Positions 17,921 to 27,006 of a DNA stretch of 64,000 bases are shown piece after piece. The stretch spans positions 7,806,001 to 7,870,000 of the forward strand of contig NZ_CP165727.1 of NCBI RefSeq assembly GCF_041200175.1, written 5' to 3'. Each line of letters starts with the position of its first letter. The stretch's first letter is position 1. A program made the position numbers and the translations under genes. The DNA is from Streptomyces sp. R33 (lineage in GTDB: Bacteria > Actinomycetota > Actinomycetes > Streptomycetales > Streptomycetaceae). The notes under the pieces are model-generated. The model was not told the DNA's origin and did no database searches. It worked only from the letters and a program-made list of their open reading frames with translations.

Positions 17921-18963
17921 GCACCGTCAGCGTGGTGATCCCCTGCTACAAGTACGGCCACTTCCTGGCCGACTGCGTCAAGAGCGTCCTGGACGAGCAG
18001 GAAGGCGTCGACGTACGGGTCCTGATCATCGACGACGCCTCGCCCGACGACTCGGCGGAGGTCGCGCGCGCCCTCGCGGCCGCCGACCCCCGCATCGAGG
18101 TCCGCGTCCACGAGCGCAACCAGGGCCACATCGCCACCTACAACGAGGGCCTGCTGGAGTGGGCCGACGGGGACTACGTCGCCCTCCTCTCGGCCGACGA
18201 CCGGCTGGTCCCCGGGGCCCTGGTACGCGCCGCGGCGCTGCTCGACGCCCACCCCGAAGCCGGCTTCGCCTACGGCAGACCGCTCCGGTTCCGGCACGGC
18301 GGACCGCTGCCCGCGGCCCGCACCCGGAGCACCGGTTCGGTGGTCTACCCGGGACGATGGTGGCTGGAGCGGCGCTTCCGGGAGGGCACCGGGTGCATCA
18401 CCTCGCCCGAGGTGGTCGTCCGCACCAGCCTCCAGCGCAAGGTCGGGGGCTACGACCCGGACCTCCCGCACGCCGGCGACATCGAGATGTGGATGCGGCT
18501 CGCGGCGCACGCCGACGTGGGCTACGTCCGCGGGGCCGACCAGGCCTTCTACCGCGTCCACGGCAACAACATGTCCACCACGGACTTCGGCGGACAGCTC
18601 GACGACCTGCGCCAGCGCCTCGTCGCCTTCGACTCCGTCCTGGAGAAGTGCTCCGGCATGCTCCCGGAGGCCGGCCGGCTGTCGGCCCTGGCGCGGACCC
18701 GGCTCGCCCGGTACGCGCTGCGGCGCGCCTACCGCGCGTACGACCGCGGGCGCACCGGGGTGGTTCCCGTCGAGGAGCTGGAGGCCTTCGCCGCCGAGTG
18801 CCTGCCGGAGTACACCTCGCTCGGCGAATACCGGGCGCTGCGCCGGCGGCGGCGGATCGGGGCGCGGGTGATGCCGTACCTCCAGCCGCTGGTGCTCTCG
18901 GCCGTCGCCGACCGGGGGCGCGAGTGGCTCTGGTGGCAGTCCTGGAAGCGCCGAGGGATTTGA
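17917..18963 (+). CDS. family 2 glycosyltransferase
   Basis: 348 residues. The N-terminal GT-A fold starts SVVIPCYKYGHFL, with DDASPDDS after strand 3 and a metal-binding LLSADDRLVP (DxD equivalent). A GDIEMWMRL catalytic-base region and an acceptor segment follow. The C-terminal 120 residues are helical and basic. GTG 17917 overlaps the stop of the large secreted-protein gene, so it is coupled to the operon that begins with the Gfo/Idh gene. Likely adds one sugar of the repeat unit on the cytoplasmic side; donor unknown. Transcription probably ends at the hairpin 60 bp downstream. Confidence 0.88.
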   Translation: MSTVSVVIPCYKYGHFLADCVKSVLDEQEGVDVRVLIIDDASPDDSAEVARALAAADPRIEVRVHERNQGHIATYNEGLLEWADGDYVALLSADDRLVPGALVRAAALLDAHPEAGFAYGRPLRFRHGGPLPAARTRSTGSVVYPGRWWLERRFREGTGCITSPEVVVRTSLQRKVGGYDPDLPHAGDIEMWMRLAAHADVGYVRGADQAFYRVHGNNMSTTDFGGQLDDLRQRLVAFDSVLEKCSGMLPEAGRLSALARTRLARYALRRAYRAYDRGRTGVVPVEELEAFAAECLPEYTSLGEYRALRRRRRIGARVMPYLQPLVLSAVADRGREWLWWQSWKRRGI

Positions 18964-19025
18964 TGAACCAGCAGTACCGACAGCACCGACTGCACCACCG
19001 CCCCGTCCCCGGGGCACCAACGGCC

Positions 19026-19054
19026 CGGCGGCCCGCTTCCTCAGCGGGCCGCCG
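19026..19054. terminator. bidirectional hairpin terminator
   Basis: Perfect 12-bp stem (cggcggcccgct / agcgggccgccg) with a 5-nt loop, placed between two convergent genes and spanning the stop codon of the leftward Wzz-like gene. No T-run on either side. Confidence 0.7.
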
Positions 19055-19748
19055 CGGCCGCGGGCACCCGGCTCCGCGCCTCGGCGACGGCCCCCGCCTC
19101 GCTCTCCGGACCGGTGTCGGCGCTCTCGCGCCGGCGCCGGTTCCGGCGCGTCACGACCTGATCGGTCCACAGGGCGGCGGCCACGCCGCAGACCCCGGCC
19201 AGCAGCGCCGTCCCGGCCAGCCCGCGGCTCTTGGTCCCGGTCTGCGCGACCGCCGTCGGCGGCACGAGGAGCGTCACGCTCATCCGCGCCGGCTCCGGGA
19301 TCTGCTGCTCGGCCTGCATGGCCGTGATGCGCTTCGTATAGGCCTCGACGACCTTCAGGACGGCCAGGTTGGCCGCGGCGGGCTCCGCGTGCTCCGCCTG
19401 CACCTGGAGCGAGGGGATCAGATAGCGGGGCGTGACGCTGGTGCCGCTGTTGCGCGGGATCAGCCGGTACGTGCCCGCCACCCCCGCGGCACGCAACTCA
19501 TCCGCACCGGCGGGGGATTCCAGCTGCTGGACCGCCGCGTACGACACGGCCGCGAGGGGCGGCTGGAGATTGGCGAGCTGGTTCGGCTGGCTGCCGGTCA
19601 CCGGCGGCTTGAGCACGACGATCGCCGAGCTCACATAGGTCCGGGTGGGGCGGAGCACCTGCAGGGCCCCGGTGCCCGCGAGCACCGCCACCAGGACCAG
19701 GACGTACCAGCGGCGGCGAAGCGTGCGGAACAACTCACCAGGCGACAC
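19041..19748 (-). CDS. Wzz-like chain-length protein
   Basis: 235 residues. The N-terminus LFRTLRRRWYVLVLV places a basic cytoplasmic stub before TM1; a periplasm-equivalent domain of about 140 residues follows; TM2 lies near 178-195; a basic tail ends in a run of alanines. This two-helix layout is that of Wzz/YveK polysaccharide co-polymerases, which set polymer length. No tyrosine-kinase domain is attached. GTG 19748 has ggaagga upstream. It is divergent, with an 80-bp spacer, from the Wzz-Wzy fusion that begins with a nearly identical RRRWYV motif. Confidence 0.75.
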   Translation of the reverse strand: MSPGELFRTLRRRWYVLVLVAVLAGTGALQVLRPTRTYVSSAIVVLKPPVTGSQPNQLANLQPPLAAVSYAAVQQLESPAGADELRAAGVAGTYRLIPRNSGTSVTPRYLIPSLQVQAEHAEPAAANLAVLKVVEAYTKRITAMQAEQQIPEPARMSVTLLVPPTAVAQTGTKSRGLAGTALLAGVCGVAAALWTDQVVTRRNRRRRESADTGPESEAGAVAEARSRVPAAAAAR

Positions 19749-19828
19749 AGGATTCCTTCCGTCGCGTTCGATCTTTCCAGGACGCGGGTCGGCCCGCCAT
19801 CGGTTCCGGCAGGCGCGAAGGAGTGTTC

Positions 19829-21853
19829 GTGAGCATCGGTGAAATAGCCGCGGTGCTGCGGCGCCGCTGGTACGTGATGGTGCCCCTCACGCTGATCGGA
19901 CTCCTCGCGGGGCTGCACCTGTACCGGTCGGTGCCCGTGGCGTACCAGTCGCAGAGTTCGGTGGCGCTGCTCGACTCCACGGCGGTGGCCGAACTGGCCC
20001 CCGCCTTCGGCAACCCCATCTCGAACGCGGGCGGTTCCCTGGTCGTGACCGCGGACGTGCTGATCAGGACCCTGTCAGGGGCAGACGCGGCGCGCGACCT
20101 GCACGGTCTCGGCGTGACCGACCCCTACACGGTCGGCTTCGCCGCGAACACCTCGGGCCCGATGCTCACCCTGACTGTCACCGGCACCGACCGGGCTAAG
20201 GTGCTCAAGGAGACCAGTACGCTCACCACCTTCGCCGGCGAGCAGCTCAACGCGCTCCAGGCGGCGGCCAAGGTGCAGCCCGCGTACTTCGTGCAGACGG
20301 CCCCGGTGGTGCTGCCGCAGACCCCCAAACCCCAGCTCAAGAGCCGCTACCAGCAGGTGCTGGGCGTGGTCATCGCCTGCGTCACCGCCGGCTTCACGCT
20401 GTCCTTCGTGACGGAGACCCTGCTCGTGGCCCGCCGCCGCAGGCGCGAGGCCGCCGCCGCGCCCGGCGCACCCCGGGCGCGCGTCCGCAGGAGGCTTCGG
20501 GGCCGGCACCCGGACGCCGCCGCGCTGCTCAGCGGCTACCTGGGGCTGGCCTTCTTCATCCCGTCGAACCTGACCCTGCCCGGCCTGGGCGGTGTGGGCA
20601 CACCGGCCAACGTGTTCGCGCTCCTGGGTCTGTTCTGGTACCTCGCGACCTGGCTGACCGGCCGGATCCGGCCGGCCGCGGGCACCCGGCTGCCCCGGGT
20701 CGTGATGTGGCTGCTGGCCGTCTCGGTGCTGGCCTCGTACCTCGCGAACGCCGGCCGCGGCAGCTCGCACAAGGAGGTGCTGGGGGCGGACCGCGGCCTG
20801 ATCGGGCTGCTCGTCTGGGTGTCGATCGTGGTGCTGGTCTCCGCCGGCATCCAGGACCGGGCCCGTCTCGACGTCCTGCTGCGGCGGGCCGTGGTGATGG
20901 GATCGGTGGTCGCCGCCATCGGCTACTACGACTTCTTCACCGCGACGAACATCGCCGAACACATCAGCATCCCGGGCCTCCACTCGAGCGTCGCGCAGAT
21001 CACCACCCTGGACCGCGGGGCGTTCACCAGGCCGCGCTCCACCACCGCGCAGCCGCTGGAGTTCGGCGGCATGCTCGCCCTGCTGCTGCCCTTCGCCGTA
21101 CAGCAGGCCTTCGACCCCGTCCGCAGCCACCTCAGCCGCTGGCGGCGCTGGGGTCCCGTGGCCCTGATGGGCGGCGCACTGCCGCTGACCGTGTCGCGGA
21201 CGTCCATCATCGGCGCGCTCATCGTCGTGCTGGTGATGGTGCCGCGCTGGAAGCCGCAGCGGCGCTGGACCGCGATCGGCCTCCTGCTGGGCTCGGTGGC
21301 CTGCTTCAAGGTCCTCGTCCCCGGACTGATCGGCACGATCACCACGCTCTTCGGGTCCTTCCTGTCGAACTCCGACAGCAGCACCCAGGCCCGCACCGTC
21401 AAGTACAGCGCGATCGTCCCCTACTTGGAGGAACGTCCGCTGTTCGGGCGGGGCCTGGGGACCTTCACGCCGGACCTCTACTTCTTCACCGACAACCAGT
21501 ACATGCTGACCCTGGCCGAGATGGGCCTGCTGGGCCTCCTCGCGCTCCTGGCGCTGTTCTTCACCGGCATCCACCAGGGCGGAGCCATCCGCCGCCTCGC
21601 CGCCGACGAGTCCGACCGGGAGCTCGGCCAGGCGTTCTTCGCCTCGGCCCTCGTCGCCCTGGTCAGCAGCGCCACCTTCGACGCCCTCAGCTTCCCGATG
21701 TTCGCCGGGATGTTCTTCCTGACGATCGCCGCCGGAGGCAGTTACCTCGGCTTCATCCGGCGCAGCGCGCCGAAGCCCCGAACCGTGGAGTCCCCATGTC
21801 CTCCCGCCGCGATCCCGGCCCGCCGGCCCGATCTCACGCAGCCGGTCCCGTAG
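19829..21853 (+). CDS. Wzz-like domain fused to a Wzy/O-antigen-ligase-like polymerase
   Basis: 674 residues, far longer than either family alone. Residues 1-205 repeat the Wzz layout: RRRWYVMVPL before TM1, a soluble domain, then TM2 at about 178-200 followed by RRRRR. Residues about 230-660 have roughly ten membrane spans. The O-antigen ligase/polymerase signature lies near 520-545 (RTVKYSAIVPYLEERPLFG with GRGLGTF). A single chain therefore seems to join chain-length control and polymerisation. GTG 19829 has gaaggag 6 nt upstream. The last 58 bp overlap the next glycosyltransferase gene. No stop or frameshift interrupts the join. Confidence 0.8.
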   Translation: MSIGEIAAVLRRRWYVMVPLTLIGLLAGLHLYRSVPVAYQSQSSVALLDSTAVAELAPAFGNPISNAGGSLVVTADVLIRTLSGADAARDLHGLGVTDPYTVGFAANTSGPMLTLTVTGTDRAKVLKETSTLTTFAGEQLNALQAAAKVQPAYFVQTAPVVLPQTPKPQLKSRYQQVLGVVIACVTAGFTLSFVTETLLVARRRRREAAAAPGAPRARVRRRLRGRHPDAAALLSGYLGLAFFIPSNLTLPGLGGVGTPANVFALLGLFWYLATWLTGRIRPAAGTRLPRVVMWLLAVSVLASYLANAGRGSSHKEVLGADRGLIGLLVWVSIVVLVSAGIQDRARLDVLLRRAVVMGSVVAAIGYYDFFTATNIAEHISIPGLHSSVAQITTLDRGAFTRPRSTTAQPLEFGGMLALLLPFAVQQAFDPVRSHLSRWRRWGPVALMGGALPLTVSRTSIIGALIVVLVMVPRWKPQRRWTAIGLLLGSVACFKVLVPGLIGTITTLFGSFLSNSDSSTQARTVKYSAIVPYLEERPLFGRGLGTFTPDLYFFTDNQYMLTLAEMGLLGLLALLALFFTGIHQGGAIRRLAADESDRELGQAFFASALVALVSSATFDALSFPMFAGMFFLTIAAGGSYLGFIRRSAPKPRTVESPCPPAAIPARRPDLTQPVP

Positions 21854-22767
21854 CCGTCCTCGTCGTCACCTGGAACAGTGCCCGCGTGCTCCCCGAGTTC
21901 CTGGCCTCCCTGCCGGCGGGCCTGGCCGGGCTCGACTGGCGCCTGGTCGTCGCCGACAACGACTCGGCCGACGACACCGTCGAGCTGGTCCGATCGCTGG
22001 CCCCGGACGCGACCGTCGTCCAGACCGGCCGCAACGCCGGGTACGCGGCGGGCGTGAACGCCGCCCTGGCGGCCGCCGCCGCACAGGAGGGCGGCTTCAG
22101 CGCCGCCCTCGTGTGCAATCCCGACATCCGAATGCGGCGGGGCTGCGCCGCACTCCTCGTCGACGCGCTCGACGCACCCCTGTCCGGCGGCCGCCGCGTC
22201 GGGATCAGCGTCCCGCTGCTGTACGAGGAGGACGGCACCCTCCAGCACTCGCTGCGCCGGGAGTCCCGTGTGACGCGCGCCCTGGGGGAGGCGGTGATCG
22301 GCAACCGGCGGGCCGGGCGCTTCCCGCGGTGGAGCGAGCTGGTCACCGACCCGGCCGCGTACGAGCGGGCCACCGTCGCCGACTGGGCGACCGGCGCCCT
22401 CATGGCGCTCTCCCGGGACTGCCTGGACGCCTGCGGGGCCTGGGACGAATCCTTCTTCCTGTACTCGGAGGAGACCGAGTACTGCCTGCGGGCCGGGGAC
22501 CGAGGCTTCGCCACCCGCCTCGAACCCGCGGCCTCCGCCGTCCACCTGGGCGGGGACTCGCAGGTCTCGCCCCGCCTGTGGACCCTGCTGACCCTCAACC
22601 GCGTACGGCTCTACGGCCGCCGGCACGGGCCGGCGGCCACCGCCGCCTTCCGCGGGGCCGTACTGCTGCGCGAGACCTCGCGGGCCGCGCTCGGCCGGCC
22701 GGCCAACCGGGCGGCGGCGCGGGCGCTGGCCAGCCCGTCCGCGCTGCGCGCCACGCCCGGGCCCTGA
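21796..22767 (+). CDS. family 2 glycosyltransferase (rhamnosyltransferase-like)
   Basis: 323 residues. VAVLVVTWNSARVL opens the GT-A fold and ADNDSADDTVELV carries the nucleotide-binding acidic pair. NAGYAAGVNAAL and CNPDIRMRRGC resemble WbbL/RfbF-type enzymes that often use dTDP-rhamnose. The catalytic region reads WDESFFLYSEETEYC. ATG 21796 lies inside the 3' end of the polymerase gene (58-bp overlap in another frame), implying coupling. Donor specificity is only suggested by similarity, and no rhamnose-synthesis genes are in this window. Confidence 0.85.
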   Translation: MSSRRDPGPPARSHAAGPVAVLVVTWNSARVLPEFLASLPAGLAGLDWRLVVADNDSADDTVELVRSLAPDATVVQTGRNAGYAAGVNAALAAAAAQEGGFSAALVCNPDIRMRRGCAALLVDALDAPLSGGRRVGISVPLLYEEDGTLQHSLRRESRVTRALGEAVIGNRRAGRFPRWSELVTDPAAYERATVADWATGALMALSRDCLDACGAWDESFFLYSEETEYCLRAGDRGFATRLEPAASAVHLGGDSQVSPRLWTLLTLNRVRLYGRRHGPAATAAFRGAVLLRETSRAALGRPANRAAARALASPSALRATPGP

Positions 22768-22781
22768 ACGAGGCCGCCGCC

Positions 22782-23588
22782 TCACCCGGTGGGCGTCTGC
22801 CCGTCCCAGGCCGTGTAGAAGCTCTCCGGGTTGACCAGGTAGCGGACGGTGGGCCGCGGCACGTGGCGGACCTCGTGACGGCGCGCGTAGCGGCGTACGA
22901 GCTCCCAGTCCTCGCGCGGCAGCACCTCGGGCGTGCGCCGCAGCCGGCTGAAGTACAGGGACCGGGTGCGGCGCGCCACGAAGGCGTTGGTGTCGAGGAA
23001 GGCCTCGTGGGCGGCGCGGCGCCGGTCGAACGGCACGGACAGCACGTCGCGTTCGGAGCCGTCGGGCAGCACCCGGCGCAGGGCGGTGTACACGGCGTCG
23101 GGGCCGCCGGGCGGCTCGAGCACCGCGAGGGCCTGCTCCAGGTGGTCGGGCTCCCACAGGTTGTCGTCGTCCAGGAAGGCCACGTACCGCGAGAGGGTCA
23201 GCCGTATCCCCACGTTGCGCACGACTCCGGCGGTGGCCGTGTTGCGGGCCAGCGACACCGCGAACAGCCGCGGATCCGGCGGAAGTTCGGGCAGTCCCGC
23301 ACCGTCGTCGACGACGATGACCACCTGGTCGGCCACGGTCTGCCCCAGGGCCGAGCGGACCGCCGCGCGCAGCGCCTCGGGGCGCCGGTGGGTGGCGATC
23401 ACGGTGGCCACGAGCGCGGTGGGCGCACTGCCCAGGACTGCGGCGAGCCGGGTGGTCTCGGCGTCCTCGAGACGGCGCAGCCGCACGGCGGAGGGGGCGA
23501 GCAGGACCTTGTTCCTGGCCTCGAAGAGCACCAGCCAGCCGAAGGCCCGTTTCAGCAGCTCCCAGGGAGCCCGGGCGATGCGGTGCAT
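22782..23588 (-). CDS. family 2 glycosyltransferase
   Basis: 268 residues. The first 55 form a helical, partly hydrophobic leader. Then the GT-A fold starts ALVATVIATHRRPEAL, followed by VVDDGAG, and the metal site LDDDNLWEPDHL is very clear. PREDWELVRRYA supplies the probable catalytic base. ATG 23588 follows gagaggac. It is convergent with the preceding rightward glycosyltransferase (14-bp gap) and is the last gene of a leftward run starting near 32.4 kb. Sugar donor unknown. Confidence 0.86.
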   Translation of the reverse strand: MHRIARAPWELLKRAFGWLVLFEARNKVLLAPSAVRLRRLEDAETTRLAAVLGSAPTALVATVIATHRRPEALRAAVRSALGQTVADQVVIVVDDGAGLPELPPDPRLFAVSLARNTATAGVVRNVGIRLTLSRYVAFLDDDNLWEPDHLEQALAVLEPPGGPDAVYTALRRVLPDGSERDVLSVPFDRRRAAHEAFLDTNAFVARRTRSLYFSRLRRTPEVLPREDWELVRRYARRHEVRHVPRPTVRYLVNPESFYTAWDGQTPTG

Positions 23589-23620
23589 GATGTCCTCTCG
23601 ATCGTCGGGAAGCAGGGTGT

Positions 23621-24727
23621 TCAGGAGGTGGGTTCGGGGACCACGGGCCGGCCGTCGGCCGTGCGGTTGCCGTGCCACACGTTCCCGGCCCCGCCCGCGT
23701 TCCAGGCGGCGACCAGCCCGTAGGCGCCCCCGTTGGGGTGGTATTGGGCGGAGAACACGTTGTCCGTGACCTGGATGCCGGTGGCCCCGGGCCCGCCGCC
23801 GTACAGCGCGTACGCCCCGCCGGCCAGCCAGTTGCCGTCCACGACCACGGAGGAGACGCTGCCCGTGTCCGCGAAGAGTCCGATGGCCGCGCTGGCGCCC
23901 TGCTCCACGGGGACGGGGTTCAGCAGGGTGTTGTGGCGGATGGTGAGGCGGCCCTTGTTGCCGCCGCCGCTGATGACGGCGTCGGTGTGCTGCCACTCGC
24001 CGCCCTGGTTGCGGAAGGGCACGATGTCGTGCACGTAGTTGTCGTGCAGCTCGCCCTGGCCCATCGAGAGGGCGTTGCCGAACACGGAGATGTCGCACCA
24101 TCCGACCTCGATCGAGCTGCCGCCCATGTTGGAGACCGCGTAGTCGACGCCGCCGTTGTCGGGACCCTTGCCCGGTACGGCGGTGATGGTGGTGTGCAGG
24201 ACCCGCAGGCCGCTGTAGCCGGGGCGGAGGTTGATCCCCCACCAGTTCGCCGAGGTGATCCGGCTGTCGATGATCGTGACGTCGTTGGCGTAGACGTCCA
24301 GGGAACCGCGGATGTCCCAGCCCTTGATGACCGTGCCGTCGGTCTTGACGGACATGTTCCCCGTGTCGTGCCGCTCCAGCGCGATCCGCGGGCCGGTGGT
24401 GCGGGCGTCGGGGAATCCGCAGGCGCCGGGCGAGGAGCAGGGGCCGCCGGGCCGCGGGCTCGTACCCGGCGAGGGCGTGGCCGAGGGCGGCGCCGTACTG
24501 GCGGAAGGGCTCGGACCGCCCGATGCCGACGGGTCTGCGGAGGGCGGGCCCGACGGAGTGGACTCGTGCGGGGGAGTGGCGCCGTGGCACCGGAGGGCGC
24601 TGTCCGGGCACGGCCCCGCCGGGGGTTCGCTCACCCCGGTCCGGTCGGCGTCGTACAGCGCCAGTACGACGGCCAGGACGAGCCCGGCCAGCAGCCAGGC
24701 CACGAGGCGCCTGCGGTCGCGTGCCAC
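23621..24727 (-). CDS. membrane-anchored right-handed beta-helix protein
   Basis: 368 residues. A single N-terminal membrane helix (VAWLLAGLVLAVVLALY) is followed by a Ser/Pro/Thr-rich linker (about 50-110). A parallel beta-helix comes next, with repeated coils such as VIKGWDIRGSLDVYANDVTI and HDNYVHDIVPF. Such folds are found in polysaccharide lyases, hydrolases and epimerases (pectate-lyase/NosD-like). Its place beside the flippase suggests editing or degrading the exported glycan. Catalytic residues cannot be assigned. GTG 24727 is used because it lies just before the anchor and only 5 bp after the flippase stop. Confidence 0.75.
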   Translation of the reverse strand: MARDRRRLVAWLLAGLVLAVVLALYDADRTGVSEPPAGPCPDSALRCHGATPPHESTPSGPPSADPSASGGPSPSASTAPPSATPSPGTSPRPGGPCSSPGACGFPDARTTGPRIALERHDTGNMSVKTDGTVIKGWDIRGSLDVYANDVTIIDSRITSANWWGINLRPGYSGLRVLHTTITAVPGKGPDNGGVDYAVSNMGGSSIEVGWCDISVFGNALSMGQGELHDNYVHDIVPFRNQGGEWQHTDAVISGGGNKGRLTIRHNTLLNPVPVEQGASAAIGLFADTGSVSSVVVDGNWLAGGAYALYGGGPGATGIQVTDNVFSAQYHPNGGAYGLVAAWNAGGAGNVWHGNRTADGRPVVPEPTS

Positions 24728-24732
24728 CGCGG

Positions 24733-26202
24733 CTACCCCGCTGCCTGCGGGGCGCCGCGCAGGAAGCCGAGGCTCGGCAGGATGCACAGGGCGTAGCAGA
24801 GGCTGCCCGCGGCCGCGGTCGCGAGGAGCGCGAGGACGCCGTCACCGAGGAGCCGCTCCAGGCCGAGGACCACGGCGGCCATCACCGCGCCGCCGAGGAA
24901 GGGCCAGGAGCAGGCCCGGGCCACGGTGCGCAAGGTCACGCCGCCGCGGTGCAGCGCGAAGAGGAACACCGGTACCACGACGGCGCCCGCGACCAGGACG
25001 TGTCCCTGGGCCACGCCCACGATCCCGCCGGCGCCGGCGCCGATCACGAGGGCCGGGATCAGGATGACGAGCCAGAGCCCCTGGACGCCGATGAGCGAGC
25101 GGCGCCGGCCGATGGCGACCAGGCAGTCGTAGGCCAGTTCGCAGCCGATCCGGACCATGCCGAGCGCCATCAGCCAGGGCAGCGCGGCGGCCGCGGGCAG
25201 CCAGCGGTCGCCGTAGACGAGCCCGACGATCGGCCCGGCCAGGGCGGCCAGCAGGACGCAGAGCGGGACGGTGCCGGTCATCACCACCCCCAGGGCGCGG
25301 CCGAATCCGCCGGCCAGCGCCCCCGGTGAGTCGGCGAGCCGGGAGAACCCGGCGAAGGAGACGCGGCGGGCCGCCTCGGAGATGATCCGCACGGGCCAGC
25401 CGGAGATGTTGAACGCGAGCACGTAGAAGCCGAGGGCCAGCTGGTCCAGGGCGGAGCCGACCACCATGGTGTCCACGTTGACGACGCCGAGGGCGAGCAT
25501 GCTGGCCCCGGCGAGCGGCAGCCCGAAGCGGAGCAGCGCCCGCGCCTGCTCCCGGTCCCAGCCGAACTTCAGGGTGCCCGGCGCGGCGAGGCAGCAGCCG
25601 ACGAGGGCGGCGGCGTTGCCGGCCACGGAGCCCCAGGCGAAGCTCATCGCGCCCCAGCCCTCGACGGCCAGAAGCAGGGTCACCCCCGTGCTGAGGACGA
25701 AGTTGACGGCGTCGATGGCCATCCGCTTGCCCTGCGCGAACTCCCGGGTCAGGAACCCGGCGGGCACCTGCGACAGCCCGTCGAGGACCACGCACACGCA
25801 CATCACCCGCAGGATCCCGGAGGCCTCGGGCGAGCCGAGCACCCGGGCCACCGCCGGGGCGGCCGTGAACAGCACGGCGTACAGCAGGCAGCTGGAGGTG
25901 GCGCTCAGGGTGAGCACGGTCGGGGCGAAGCGGCGCGGGTCGCCCTCCCAGCGCACGATGGCGAGGGAGACGCCGAGCTCGTTCGCGGAGAGCAGGACCA
26001 GCAGCACCGTCTGGGCTATCCCGTACACGCCCCACGCCTCGGGACCGAGGAAGAAGCGGGCGAGGATGATGCCGGTGACGAAGTTGCCGAGGCGCATGAC
26101 CACGGTGTTGACCAGGCTCCACCGGGCGGCGGACCCGACTTTGCGCCCCAGTGACGGTGTGTCGGCCGGGGCGGCCCGGACACCGGTGTCGGTCCCCGTC
26201 AC
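24733..26202 (-). CDS. Wzx-type polysaccharide flippase (MOP superfamily)
   Basis: 489 residues with about 12-14 membrane spans and few charged residues. The opening (WSLVNTVVMRLGNFVTGIILAR) is characteristic of PST/Wzx lipid-linked oligosaccharide flippases. GTG 26202 overlaps the stop of the upstream Wzz-like gene by 4 bp (GTGA). Predicted role: moving undecaprenyl-diphosphate-linked repeat units across the cytoplasmic membrane so that the Wzy-like polymerase can join them. It is the only flippase in the locus, which supports a Wzx/Wzy-dependent rather than ABC-dependent pathway. Confidence 0.85.
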   Translation of the reverse strand: MTGTDTGVRAAPADTPSLGRKVGSAARWSLVNTVVMRLGNFVTGIILARFFLGPEAWGVYGIAQTVLLVLLSANELGVSLAIVRWEGDPRRFAPTVLTLSATSSCLLYAVLFTAAPAVARVLGSPEASGILRVMCVCVVLDGLSQVPAGFLTREFAQGKRMAIDAVNFVLSTGVTLLLAVEGWGAMSFAWGSVAGNAAALVGCCLAAPGTLKFGWDREQARALLRFGLPLAGASMLALGVVNVDTMVVGSALDQLALGFYVLAFNISGWPVRIISEAARRVSFAGFSRLADSPGALAGGFGRALGVVMTGTVPLCVLLAALAGPIVGLVYGDRWLPAAAALPWLMALGMVRIGCELAYDCLVAIGRRRSLIGVQGLWLVILIPALVIGAGAGGIVGVAQGHVLVAGAVVVPVFLFALHRGGVTLRTVARACSWPFLGGAVMAAVVLGLERLLGDGVLALLATAAAGSLCYALCILPSLGFLRGAPQAAG

Positions 26203-26939
26203 GGCGACGATCCGGCGGATGCCCGGGCCGTACGGGAGGCGCTCGCGCCGGAGTCCGCGGCGTCGGGCACTGCCTCGGATCCGGTGCCCTCGAGCGCGGC
26301 GGCCTCGGCCGGTCCGGGCCGGTGCCGGCCCGGCTTGCCCGACCTGCGGCGCCGGGCCTCCACGAAGAAGGTGGCCACCAGGCTGAGGACGAAGCCCAGT
26401 GCGCCCGCCATGATCAGGTACTGGAGCCGGGTCTTGGTCTGCGCCTCCGGGTTCTGGGGCGGGACGATCGTCGCCATGCGGATCATGGCCTCCGCCGTCA
26501 CCGACTGCTGGGCCTGGAACTCCTGCAGCCGCTTTTCGGCGTAGGCGGTGAAGACCTGGTCCGACTTCAGGACGGCGTTCGGATCGGTGCCGGTGACGCT
26601 CAGCCACATGAAGGGCCCCTGGGCGTTGTCGGCGATCTTCGCCTCGTACTCCCCGGTGACGCCTTGGGACTTGAGGTCGGCCCGGGAGTCGTCGGAGTTG
26701 AGGTTGCGGGCCAGGCCGTCGGCCATGCCGGTGAGCGAGGCCTGGGTGCTCAGGAAGGGGTTGCCGTCGAAGGCCACCGTGGCCTTCTTCGAGTTCAGGA
26801 GGGTCACCGTGCTCTGTGACCGGTACTCCACCGGGACCAGCACGTACACGCCGGTGACGAGCGCGGCCGTGAGCAGCAGTCCGGGCAGCAGCACGTACCA
26901 CCGCCTGCACATGACCCGCCAGATCTCCGCGAGATCCAT
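26199..26939 (-). CDS. Wzz-like chain-length protein
   Basis: 246 residues. MCRRWYVLLPG precedes TM1 (about 17-35). The exported domain contains STVTLLNSKKATVAF and a predicted coiled stretch KRLQEFQAQQSV, and TM2 lies at about 175-195, followed by RRRR and a Ser/Ala-rich cytoplasmic tail. It is a third copy of the RRWYV-type Wzz module in this locus and is closest in layout to the Wzz part of the fusion. ATG 26939 has gaggggg upstream. Directly coupled to the flippase, so it probably sets polymer length with it. Confidence 0.77.
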   Translation of the reverse strand: MDLAEIWRVMCRRWYVLLPGLLLTAALVTGVYVLVPVEYRSQSTVTLLNSKKATVAFDGNPFLSTQASLTGMADGLARNLNSDDSRADLKSQGVTGEYEAKIADNAQGPFMWLSVTGTDPNAVLKSDQVFTAYAEKRLQEFQAQQSVTAEAMIRMATIVPPQNPEAQTKTRLQYLIMAGALGFVLSLVATFFVEARRRRSGKPGRHRPGPAEAAALEGTGSEAVPDAADSGASASRTARASAGSSP

Positions 26940-27006
26940 GGTCTTCCCCCTCGCGGCGGCGTCGTGTCCTCCACGCGCCGCCGCTCTTTCATCTGTGTGA
27001 TTACGG

